Positions 1 to 6,198 of a stretch of DNA of 9,077 nt are shown piece by piece; position 1 is the stretch's first letter; the number at the start of each line of letters is the position of its first letter. The translations under genes and the position numbers were made by a program. Where the stretch lies: positions 1-9,077 of the forward strand of contig CAYSUN010000043.1 in assembly GCA_964434235.1 (NCBI GenBank), read 5' to 3'. Origin of the DNA: JABMRF01 sp964434235. GTDB taxonomy: Bacteria; Patescibacteriota; Patescibacteriia; UBA11705; JABHMO01. The notes beneath the pieces were generated by a model. It did no database searches and was not told the DNA's origin. It saw nothing but the letters and a program-made list of their open reading frames with translations.

Positions 1-6
1 TAACCT

Positions 7-50
7 TGTTACCCTTATTTTATCAAAGTGTTACCCCTTATGGTTAACTA
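7..50. repeat. Imperfect 22-bp direct repeat at the left edge
   Basis: TGTTACCC occurs at 7-14 and 29-36, exactly 22 nt apart. Similarity continues after each copy (TTATTTTATC and CTTATGGTTAAC) with one inserted C. Spaced TGTNACCC-type repeats are seen at the ends of some IS481-like elements, and an operator for a gene outside the window is also possible. No transposase or other ORF was found in 1-182, which otherwise holds only the terminator. Confidence 0.3.
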
Positions 51-131
51 GACATGTGGAATGGTAATGTGCACACACATATTGCACTTTTCTGCTAATC
101 TAAATCATTTATCAAAATATATTCTAATATA

Positions 132-163
132 AAAAAATAACCTCTCCACAAAGGTTATTTTTT
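132..163 (-). terminator. Intrinsic terminator at the end of the atp operon
   Basis: A perfect 12-bp stem (163-152 with 143-132) closes an 8-nt loop. On the minus strand the 3' arm ends in a run of seven U, beginning about 20 nt after the carbonic-anhydrase-like stop codon. The stem also has a T run on the plus strand, so it could act in both directions. Confidence 0.85.
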
Positions 164-182
164 AAAAAACTTATACTAAATC

Positions 183-593
183 TTAAACTTCATTAATTTC
201 CGCTTCATCATCTTCATCAAAAGTTAAAAGTAATTTTTTTACATGAAGATTTGGCCACTTACTTTTAATTACTTCTTCTGCACTAAACATGTCTTCAATA
301 TACTTTTCTTTTTCTTCTTCCCAAGATTCAAAAGCAGAACTTCCACCATAAGCACCACAATCTTGATGAGCTATAAAAATAACAGTGTTAATCCCATGCA
401 ATTTTTCGGAAATACCAATTTGTTTCAAAACAGCTACACTTGTATCTTCATCCAATAATGATTTTTGTACACCGGCCATTGAAACCAAGTCATAATCATT
501 TGTTAAACCATTTTCATTGACCCATTTGCAAATTGCTTTGTGAAAACGGAAATCAATACATGTGATCAATAAATTATTACAGTTGTGTGACAT
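183..593 (-). CDS. Small beta-carbonic-anhydrase-like protein
   Basis: This 136-residue protein carries the full beta-class zinc-site signature: C12-x-D14-x-R16 (TCIDFRF) and H76-x-x-C79 (AHQDCGAYGG). Cys12, His76 and Cys79 would bind zinc, with Asp14-Arg16 as the usual dyad. Canonical enzymes reversibly hydrate CO2 to bicarbonate and are 170-230 residues, so this one is minimal. The motif reads CIDFR instead of the common C-x-D-S-R, and the C-terminus is acidic (DEDDEAEINEV). It lies 80 nt after atpC on the same strand and before the terminator at 163-132, so it is probably co-transcribed with the synthase. There is no Shine-Dalgarno sequence. A role in CO2/bicarbonate or pH balance is plausible, but a non-enzymatic zinc protein of the same fold cannot be excluded. 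Confidence 0.75.
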   Translation of the reverse strand: MSHNCNNLLITCIDFRFHKAICKWVNENGLTNDYDLVSMAGVQKSLLDEDTSVAVLKQIGISEKLHGINTVIFIAHQDCGAYGGSSAFESWEEEKEKYIEDMFSAEEVIKSKWPNLHVKKLLLTFDEDDEAEINEV

Positions 594-600
594 AATATTT

Positions 601-672
601 TAGTAATTAGTAATTTGTAATTAACAATTTTTACTTTATGAACTTTATAAACTTTTTAACTTTTAACTTTTT
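601..672. repeat. Heptanucleotide repeat tract between atpC and the carbonic-anhydrase-like gene
   Basis: On the plus strand 7-nt units run TAGTAAT, TAGTAAT, TTGTAAT, TAACAAT from 601 and pass into AACTTTT-type units up to 672. The AACTTTT words are the reverse complement of the AAAAGTT words at 5410-5423 and 6719-6732, so this tract is in the opposite orientation to those. Confidence 0.65.
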
Positions 673-673
673 C

Positions 674-1120
674 TTATTTATACTTTTTAACATTTATACC
701 TAACTGTTCCACCCTCCGACCAAATTTTCTACCAACTTTAACTCGAGCCAATTCTTTTTCAATTTGGGCAGTAAGCGCAGCAAATTCCCGAGAATCTGTA
801 GCTTTTTTATCACGAAGTTCTTGAGCTCTTTTCATTGCTGATTGGGCTCTTTCAATATCAATCTCTTCAGACCTTTCTGCTTTATCAGCCAAAATAACAA
901 CTTTAGTAGACAGTACCTCCAAAAATCCACCAGAAACAGCCATCGCAATCACTTCTTCACCATTACGAACTATAATTTCACCAGCTGTCAAAACAGTAAT
1001 CAAAGGTATATGGTTTGGCAATACTGTAATTTCTCCCATTTTTGTCGGTACACTAATAGAATCTACTTCATTTTTGTAAACTACTTTTTCTGGTGTTGCT
1101 ATTTTAAAATTTATTTTCAT
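674..1120 (-). CDS. atpC: F1Fo ATP synthase subunit epsilon
   Basis: This 148-residue protein has an N-terminal beta-sandwich (about 1-84, with the conserved GEITVLPNHIPLITVL at 29-44 and AVSGGFLEV at 61-69) and a C-terminal two-helix domain. Epsilon binds gamma and the c-ring and can inhibit ATP hydrolysis by extending its helices into F1. The second domain starts IDIERAQSAMKRA (87-99), which fits the IDxxRAxxAxxRA pattern linked to ATP binding in Bacillus-type epsilon. It is slightly longer than the usual 130-140, with a basic C-terminal tail (RKFGRRVEQLGINVKKYK). It is the last structural gene of the synthase and is followed by an 80-nt heptamer spacer and the carbonic-anhydrase-like gene. 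Confidence 0.96.
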   Translation of the reverse strand: MKINFKIATPEKVVYKNEVDSISVPTKMGEITVLPNHIPLITVLTAGEIIVRNGEEVIAMAVSGGFLEVLSTKVVILADKAERSEEIDIERAQSAMKRAQELRDKKATDSREFAALTAQIEKELARVKVGRKFGRRVEQLGINVKKYK

Positions 1121-1149
1121 ATTTATTAATAAAGGATACGATGGGATAA

Positions 1150-1193
1150 TAAGATAACTAGAAAACCAGCAAATTATTAAACCAGTAAACCAG
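1150..1193. repeat. AAACCAG-type short repeats, atpD-atpC spacer
   Basis: The 74-nt spacer contains three AACCAG words, two of them 8 nt apart (AAACCAGTAAACCAG, about 1179-1193). Related TAAACAG/TAAACCA words occur near 7107-7120, and an ACTAGAA..AACCA..CAAA pattern occurs near 8583-8620. The periodicity is weaker than in the other spacers. Confidence 0.45.
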
Positions 1194-1194
1194 T

Positions 1195-2562
1195 TTACTT
1201 TTCTACTTCGTCAATTGAACCTTTCATGTAAAAAGCTTGCTCTGGTTTGTCATCGTGCTTACCGTCTAAAATTTCTCTAAACCCACGAATAGTCTCGCTT
1301 AGTGACACATACTTCCCTTCCATACCGGTAAATGTTTCCGCTACAAAGAAAGGTTGTGATAAAAATTTTTGAATTTTACGCGCTCTGCCTACAATCTTCT
1401 TATCATCTTCAGACAATTCATCAACTCCAAGAATAGCAATAATATCTTGCAAATCTTTGTATCTTTGTAAAACTTTTTGAACATCACGAGCAACTTTGTA
1501 ATGTTCTTCCCCAAGAATATTTGGATCTAAAATACTGGAATTTGAATCAAGTGGATCTACCGCTGGATAAATGCCAAGTTCAGCCAAACCTCTAGACAAT
1601 ACAACGGTTGAATCTAAGTGAGCGAAAGTTGTAGCCGGAGCTGGATCTGTTAAGTCATCAGCAGGCACATAAACTGCTTGAACTGAAGTAATTGAACCTT
1701 TACTAGTTGAAGTAATTCTTTCTTGCATAGCACCCATTTCTGTAGCCAAAGTTGGTTGATAACCTACAGCTGAAGGCATACGACCAAGCAAAGCTGACAC
1801 TTCAGAACCAGCTTGAGTAAATCTAAAAATATTATCAACAAAGAATAAAACATCTTGAGCTTGGTCACGGAAATATTCAGCCATTGTTAAACCAGTTAAC
1901 CCAACTCGAGCACGAGCTCCTGGTGGTTCATTCATTTGACCAAAAACTAAAGCAGTTTTATCAAGTACTCCAGAGTCTTTCATTTCATGATATAAATCAT
2001 TTCCTTCTCTAGTACGTTCTCCAACTCCAGCAAAAACTGAAGTTCCGCCATGTTCTTGGGCAATATTTCTAATAAGTTCCATAATCACAACAGTTTTACC
2101 CACTCCAGCACCACCAAATAAACCGACTTTTCCACCTTTAACAAAAGGGCAAATTAAATCAATAACTTTAATTCCAGTTTCAAAAATTTCTATTTTTGTA
2201 GATTGATCTTTAAATTCTGGAGCTTTGCGATGAATAGCATATTTTTCTTTAGTTACAACCTTATCTTTTATTCCATCAATTGTTTCACCCAAAACATTAA
2301 ACATTCGACCAAGAGTTTCCTTCCCAACTGGGACACTAATTGGTACTCCTAAGTCTAAAACTTCTATTCCACGGCTAAGTCCATCAGTTGAATCCATAGC
2401 CACTGTTCGAACTTGCTTATCTCCCAAATGTTGCTGAACTTCAAGGACCAAGCGTTTATCGCCGATCTTTGTTTCCAAAGCATCATATAAAGATGGTAGT
2501 TCATCAGTAAATTCGACATCTACCACCGGCCCAATAATTTGTTTAACAATTCCTTTGTTCAT
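1195..2562 (-). CDS. atpD: F1Fo ATP synthase subunit beta (catalytic)
   Basis: This 455-residue subunit makes and hydrolyses ATP in F1. The P-loop is GGAGVGKT (150-157, K156), and the catalytic glutamate is E182 in GERTREGNDLY. The Walker B strand is VLFFVDNIFRF (238-248, D243). ALLGRMPSAVGYQPTL (258-273) is the beta family signature. The DELSEED lever loop that contacts gamma and epsilon is DELSEDD (381-387). Length is slightly shorter than the usual 460-480 but no domain is missing. The start follows a 14-bp tandem array with no Shine-Dalgarno sequence; MNKGIVKQIIGPVVDVEF is the expected N-terminus. The assembly gap lies upstream and does not touch the coding region. Confidence 0.98.
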   Translation of the reverse strand: MNKGIVKQIIGPVVDVEFTDELPSLYDALETKIGDKRLVLEVQQHLGDKQVRTVAMDSTDGLSRGIEVLDLGVPISVPVGKETLGRMFNVLGETIDGIKDKVVTKEKYAIHRKAPEFKDQSTKIEIFETGIKVIDLICPFVKGGKVGLFGGAGVGKTVVIMELIRNIAQEHGGTSVFAGVGERTREGNDLYHEMKDSGVLDKTALVFGQMNEPPGARARVGLTGLTMAEYFRDQAQDVLFFVDNIFRFTQAGSEVSALLGRMPSAVGYQPTLATEMGAMQERITSTSKGSITSVQAVYVPADDLTDPAPATTFAHLDSTVVLSRGLAELGIYPAVDPLDSNSSILDPNILGEEHYKVARDVQKVLQRYKDLQDIIAILGVDELSEDDKKIVGRARKIQKFLSQPFFVAETFTGMEGKYVSLSETIRGFREILDGKHDDKPEQAFYMKGSIDEVEK

Positions 2563-2576
2563 ATAAAATATAACTA

Positions 2577-2643
2577 TTAAGTGTTAAGTATTAAGTGTTA
2601 AGTATTAAGTGTTAAGTATTAAGTGTTAAGTATTAAGTGTTAA
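2577..2643. repeat. 14-bp tandem array upstream of atpD
   Basis: A perfect tandem of the 14-bp unit TTAAGTGTTAAGTA, itself two near-identical heptamers (TTAAGTG and TTAAGTA), runs for 67 nt (4.8 copies) into the gap. It ends only 14 nt before the atpD start codon. It is the least diverged of the heptamer tracts in the window and so probably the youngest. Confidence 0.93.
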
Positions 2644-2743
2644 NNNNNNNNNNNNNNNNNNNNNNNNNNNNNNNNNNNNNNNNNNNNNNNNNNNNNNNNN
2701 NNNNNNNNNNNNNNNNNNNNNNNNNNNNNNNNNNNNNNNNNNN
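2644..2743. other. Assembly gap of exactly 100 N
   Basis: There are exactly 100 N, the conventional placeholder for a scaffold gap of unknown length. Both edges are repeat sequence (GTGTTAA on the left, GTATTAA on the right), so the assembly broke inside the tandem array. The true length of the atpG-atpD spacer is unknown. Confidence 0.97.
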
Positions 2744-2846
2744 GTATTAAGTAAGTAAATAAGTAGTGAGTAAAGAAACAATTAACCAACTTAAGTCCTT
2801 ACTTTATGCTTTATGCTCTATGTCTTGTGTTTAAGTGTTTTTTTGA
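2744..2846. repeat. Heptanucleotide repeat tract, right part of atpG-atpD spacer
   Basis: To the right of the gap the 7-nt pattern continues. GTATTAA and GTAAGTA units appear first (2744 onward), and a CTTTATG, CTTTATG, CTCTATG, TCTTGTG series follows near 2802-2830. The tract then passes into TTTAAGTG just before the atpG stop. The words overlap with those of the atpB-atpE spacer. Confidence 0.65.
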
Positions 2847-3806
2847 TTATTTGTTTAACGCTGCTGCACCTGAACTAATTTCAGCAATTTCCTGAGTAAT
2901 TGAAGCTTGTCGAGCTTGATTGAACGATAAAGTTAAATCATCAATCATATCTTCAGCTGCGTCTGAAGCATTTTTCATTGCGACCATTCTAGCACTATGC
3001 TCAGAAGCTTCTGACTCCAAAACAGCTTGATAAACTTGGACTTCAATTAAACGAGGTAAAATTTCATTCAAAACCTCCTCTGCATTTGGTTCAAATAAAT
3101 ATTCATATGTAAAACTGCCTTTTTTAAGATAACTTTCTCTTTTTTCATTGATAAAATCTTTTCTTGTCCCGACACCAGTTCCTGTACTTTTACCAACTAC
3201 ACCCAAATAATCATCTGGCTCAGATTCAATTGGCAAAAGTTGTTTTACTCGTGGAACTTGCTTCATGCTTGATTCAAAATCAGTGAAGGCCACAAAAACT
3301 TTATCATATTTACCAGCAATATAATCCTTAATTACCATAGAGGCAATTGGAGCAACATCATTTGAATTTAGCGTCAAATCTTCCTTAATAAAATCAGCCA
3401 CTACGTTATAACCCAAGGATCGGATAGAATCTCGAGCTTTTGTTCCTAGTGTTATTATTTCTGTTTTTTTTATATTTTGTTCATGTTTCTTAATTGAAGC
3501 TAAGGCTTTTTGTACAATTTGCAAATTAAAGCCACCGCACAATCCCCGATTAGAACCAATTAAAACTAAGCCAATGTTTTCAACTTTATCTTTTTTCGTT
3601 AAAAGCGGATGTTTATCTTGATCTGTTCTTTCTGCTAAATTTAAAATAGTTGCCCAAGCCAAGTTGGCATAATCACGAGTTGCTAAAACTGAATCAACTG
3701 CTTTTCGCATTTTCGCAGCAGCGACCATTTCCATTGCTTTAGTAATTTTTTTTGTACTGGCAACGGATTTTAAACGTCTTTTTATTTCTCTTGTACCTTT
3801 AGCCAT
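2847..3806 (-). CDS. atpG: F1Fo ATP synthase subunit gamma (central stalk)
   Basis: This 319-residue rotor shaft couples c-ring rotation to catalysis in F1. The start at 3806 gives MAKGTREIKRRLKSV, matching the conserved gamma N-terminus. The longer reading from 3827 adds seven residues (MINAKCF) that come from the heptamer spacer, so I prefer the shorter form. Signatures are KITKAMEMVAAAKMRKA, NRGLCGGFN (residues 86-94), and the C-terminal helix with ARMVAMKNASDAAEDM, LTLSFNQARQASIT and EIAEISSGAAAL. The protein is longer than the usual ~285-290 residues, mainly through an insertion at about residues 205-230 (GKSTGTGVGTRKDF onward). The stop codon abuts the heptamer tract of the atpG-atpD spacer. 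Confidence 0.95.
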   Translation of the reverse strand: MAKGTREIKRRLKSVASTKKITKAMEMVAAAKMRKAVDSVLATRDYANLAWATILNLAERTDQDKHPLLTKKDKVENIGLVLIGSNRGLCGGFNLQIVQKALASIKKHEQNIKKTEIITLGTKARDSIRSLGYNVVADFIKEDLTLNSNDVAPIASMVIKDYIAGKYDKVFVAFTDFESSMKQVPRVKQLLPIESEPDDYLGVVGKSTGTGVGTRKDFINEKRESYLKKGSFTYEYLFEPNAEEVLNEILPRLIEVQVYQAVLESEASEHSARMVAMKNASDAAEDMIDDLTLSFNQARQASITQEIAEISSGAAALNK

Positions 3807-3844
3807 AAAACATTTAGCATTAATCATTAAACACAGAACAGATA
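3804..3844. repeat. Heptamer ladder giving four ATG codons 7 nt apart before atpG
   Basis: On the plus strand six units start with CA at 3804, 3811, 3818, 3825, 3832 and 3839. The first four are CAT, so the minus strand shows ATG at 3827, 3820, 3813 and 3806. Those at 3827 and 3806 share the atpG frame (21 nt apart). Those at 3820 and 3813 open short out-of-frame ORFs of 12 and 4 codons that overlap the atpG start. Confidence 0.75.
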
Positions 3845-5380
3845 CTAAGATTCTAATTCTTTTTTGATTAACATTTCTTCAACCGTACCTTTATAATCAT
3901 TAACAATCTTAACTACATCTTTTTCTAATTTTTCATTTAATTCACCTGATTTACTTAAATCAAGTAAAATATCTTGGGCGTTATTATCAAAATATGTATA
4001 TAATCCAGATTCAAAGGCTTGAACTTTCTCAACCTTCACATCATCAAGCAAACCATTAATTACTGAATAAATTATAATAACTTGTTTTTCAACTGAAATT
4101 GGTTGATATTGACCTTGCTTCAAAATTTCTGTAATTCTTTTACCAGTTTCTAACTGTTTTTTGGTTGATTCATCTAAATCAGAACCAAATTGAGCAAAAG
4201 CTGCTAACTCTCTATATTGAGCCACTTCTAAACGAAGTTTTCCTGCTACTTTTTTCATCGCTTTGATTTGCGCTTTTGATCCAACACGAGAAACAGACAA
4301 ACCAACATTTACAGCAGGACGAATACCTTGATAAAAAAGATCACCTTCAAGGAAAATTTGTCCGTCAGTAATTGAAATAACATTTGTTGGAATGTAAGCA
4401 GAAATATCACCAGCTTGAGTTTCAATAATCGGCAAAGCAGTAATTGATCCACCACCAAAATCTTCATTAAGTTTCGCTGATCTTTCTAATAATCTTGAAT
4501 GTAAATAAAACACATCTCCAGGATAAGCTTCACGCCCAGGTGGCCGTTTTAGCAATAATGATATTTCACGATATGCTACAGCGTGTTTTGACAAATCGTC
4601 GTAAACAATCAAAACATCTTTACCTTGATCCATAAAATATTCAGCCATCGCACAACCAGCTTGTGGAGCAATATAACTAACAGAAGCAGGCTTTGAAGCA
4701 CCAGCGACCACAATAATTGTATGATTCATAGCACCTTCAGCTTCAAGCTTGGCTACAATCTTAGCTATCTTTGATTCTTTTTGACCAATTGCCACATAAA
4801 CACAAATTAAATCTTTTCCTTTTTGGTTAATAATCGTATCAATTGCAATAGCTGTTTTTCCAGTTTGTCTATCTCCAATAATAAGTTCTCTTTGTCCTCT
4901 ACCAATTGGAATCATTGAGTCAATGGCTTTAATCCCAGTTTGCACTGGTTGATGAACTGATTTTCTGGTAATAACACCTGGAGCAATTTTTTCAACTGGA
5001 TATGATTCTTTACTTTGAATTTCACCTTTACCATCAAGCGGATTACCCAATGGATCAACAACTCGACCAATAACTGCTTCTCCGACAGGCACTTCTAAAA
5101 TTCTACCCGTACTTTTAACAATGTCACCTTCTTTAATCTTTTGCCAATCACCAAGTATCATAGCTCCGACTGTATCTTCTTCAAGATTCAAGGCTACACC
5201 AAAAACATCCTGACCAAAATCTAGCATTTCCGAAGCCATAACTTCAGAAAGTCCGATTATTTTCGCAATACCATCACCAACTTCAATTACACGTCCAACT
5301 TTTTCCACTGAAACATGTTCCTGAAAATCAGTGATCTGTTTTTTTAAATTTTCTATCATTAAATCTTTATTGTCTGACAT
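3845..5380 (-). CDS. atpA: F1Fo ATP synthase subunit alpha
   Basis: This 511-residue non-catalytic nucleotide-binding subunit of F1 has the usual three parts: an N-terminal beta-barrel (about 25-95), a RecA-like nucleotide domain, and a C-terminal helical domain. The P-loop is GDRQTGKT (169-176) and the Walker B strand is LIVYDDLSKHA (257-267). The arginine finger that completes the catalytic site on beta is R365 in GLSVSRVGS. PGREAYPGDVFYLHSRLLER (281-300) is a typical alpha signature. Length is normal and no key residue is missing. The stop (TAG) is followed by a 38-nt heptamer ladder leading to atpG. The leader upstream lacks a Shine-Dalgarno sequence. Confidence 0.98.
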   Translation of the reverse strand: MSDNKDLMIENLKKQITDFQEHVSVEKVGRVIEVGDGIAKIIGLSEVMASEMLDFGQDVFGVALNLEEDTVGAMILGDWQKIKEGDIVKSTGRILEVPVGEAVIGRVVDPLGNPLDGKGEIQSKESYPVEKIAPGVITRKSVHQPVQTGIKAIDSMIPIGRGQRELIIGDRQTGKTAIAIDTIINQKGKDLICVYVAIGQKESKIAKIVAKLEAEGAMNHTIIVVAGASKPASVSYIAPQAGCAMAEYFMDQGKDVLIVYDDLSKHAVAYREISLLLKRPPGREAYPGDVFYLHSRLLERSAKLNEDFGGGSITALPIIETQAGDISAYIPTNVISITDGQIFLEGDLFYQGIRPAVNVGLSVSRVGSKAQIKAMKKVAGKLRLEVAQYRELAAFAQFGSDLDESTKKQLETGKRITEILKQGQYQPISVEKQVIIIYSVINGLLDDVKVEKVQAFESGLYTYFDNNAQDILLDLSKSGELNEKLEKDVVKIVNDYKGTVEEMLIKKELES

Positions 5381-5388
5381 ACTATCTA

Positions 5389-5423
5389 TTAGTTATAAAT
5401 TATATATAAGTTAAAAGTTAAAA
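5389..5423. repeat. Heptanucleotide repeat tract before atpA
   Basis: Five 7-nt units in perfect register run from 5389 to 5423 on the plus strand and end in a tandem pair GTTAAAAGTTAAAA (5410-5423). The tract lies 9 to 43 nt upstream of the atpA start codon and replaces any Shine-Dalgarno sequence. Confidence 0.65.
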
Positions 5424-5464
5424 GGCTTGCCCTGAACTTAACGTCTTATAGCGTTATAGTTTGG

Positions 5465-5548
5465 GGTAAAAGTAAATAAGTCGTAAGTAGTGAGTGGTAA
5501 GCGTAAAACTCACGACTCACTAATTATTCATGTTCTATGTACGATGAG
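5465..5548. repeat. Heptanucleotide repeat tract with 8-bp inverted repeat, atpH-atpA spacer
   Basis: Twelve consecutive 7-nt units can be read on the plus strand from 5465 to 5548, such as AGTCGTA (5479), AGTAGTG (5486), AGTGGTA (5493), AACTCAC (5507) and GACTCAC (5514). The unit type changes from GTAGTGAG-like to its complement CTCAC-like. This creates the inverted repeat TAGTGAGT (5488-5495) / ACTCACTA (5515-5522) with a 19-nt loop. Later units (TCATGTT, CTATGTA) match words in the atpB-atpE and atpG-atpD spacers. Confidence 0.65.
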
Positions 5549-5584
5549 CCGCAGGCTATACGGACTCCGTACTTTACGTCGGAG
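5539..5584. repeat. GC-rich cluster of alternative hairpins in atpH-atpA spacer
   Basis: Three short inverted repeats are packed here: AGCC/GGCT around 5547-5557, TACGG/CCGTA at 5559-5571, and CTCCG/CGGAG at 5565-5584. The last two share bases and cannot form together. An outer GTACG/CGTAC pair (5539-5543, 5568-5572) is also possible. Stems are only 4-5 bp. The function is unknown; it may be a degraded palindromic element. Confidence 0.35.
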
Positions 5585-5627
5585 ATCAAATGTTTAGATT
5601 TATTGTTCGTATTTCGTGCATGTTCGC

Positions 5628-5649
5628 CTGCCTGCCGGTAGGCAGGTAG
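5628..5649. repeat. GC-rich REP-like palindrome in atpH-atpA spacer
   Basis: CTGCCTGCC (5628-5636) and GGCAGGTAG (5641-5649) form a 9-bp stem with one G-U wobble around the loop GGTA. It is strikingly GC-rich against the AT-rich surroundings. The 5-bp word GTTCG flanks it on both sides (5622-5626 and 5649-5653; the right copy shares base 5649 with the stem). It looks like a dispersed repetitive extragenic palindrome set into the heptamer tract. Confidence 0.55.
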
Positions 5650-5656
5650 TTCGTAC

Positions 5657-6196
5657 TTATTCTAGATCTTCAATTTTTTGTTTGAGTCGCATTATTTTTC
5701 CGTAAAGACTACCTTCAATTACTGTATCGCCTATTATTAATTTCATCCCACCTAATAATTTTGGATCTATTTTATTTCTAGAAACAACAGCTACGCCTTT
5801 TTTCTTTTCAATAATTTTGCAAATTTCTTTTTCTTGTTCCGCATTCAACGGCGAAGCTGATTCAATGACAACTTCAATAATTTTTCCATCGTGCAAGCTC
5901 ATTTTTTCGGCTTGAGCAATTATTTGTCCAAGAAATTTCAACTTATCACTTTTTATCAAAAGAAAAATGAAGTTATAAGTTTTTTCACTAATAAAATCCT
6001 GAAAAACATGTTTCAAAGCTTCTTTCTTTTTTGCGAAAACAACTTGTTTGTTCACCAAATATTTTACTAAATCTAAATTTTCATCAAACTTGGCATTAAC
6101 ACTTTTCAGATCATCAATAAGAGCTGAAAAACAATTTTGTTCTTGGCCTATTTCCACTAATGACTTCGCAAAATGTTTTGTTTTTGCAATCTTCAT
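5657..6196 (-). CDS. atpH: F1Fo ATP synthase subunit delta
   Basis: This 179-residue protein (family length about 175-180) is the OSCP-like cap that joins the b stalk to the top of F1. The N-terminal two-thirds is predicted helical and weakly conserved. The C-terminal signature is clear: LLGGMKLIIGD (147-157) followed by V-I-E-G-S-L and a closing helix, matching the conserved GG-x-x-I-x-I-G-D-x-V-x-D-G-S pattern. It is 2 nt from atpF and 276 nt from atpA. The stop codon lies just downstream (minus strand) of heptamer/palindrome spacer DNA. Confidence 0.94.
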   Translation of the reverse strand: MKIAKTKHFAKSLVEIGQEQNCFSALIDDLKSVNAKFDENLDLVKYLVNKQVVFAKKKEALKHVFQDFISEKTYNFIFLLIKSDKLKFLGQIIAQAEKMSLHDGKIIEVVIESASPLNAEQEKEICKIIEKKKGVAVVSRNKIDPKLLGGMKLIIGDTVIEGSLYGKIMRLKQKIEDLE

Positions 6197-6198
6197 AA

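Noticed and set aside
66..79. Short palindrome ATGTG-CACA-CACAT near the left edge as an operator
   Set aside because: Only 5 bp, low complexity CA repeat, and no adjacent gene or promoter to support it.
243..458. Plus-strand ORF of 71 codons
   Set aside because: It is antisense to the carbonic-anhydrase-like gene, low complexity (Phe-rich), with no recognisable domain; it is a shadow of the real gene.
842..1129. Plus-strand ORF of 95 codons
   Set aside because: It is antisense to atpC, with Asn/Phe/Tyr-rich composition typical of an AT-rich reverse frame.
2577..2846. CRISPR array
   Set aside because: Repeats are 7 or 14 nt and contiguous, with no unique spacers and no cas genes nearby.
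3807..3827. Seven-residue N-terminal extension of gamma (start at 3827)
   Set aside because: The extension is read from heptamer repeat DNA, and the conserved gamma N-terminus begins at the ATG at 3806.
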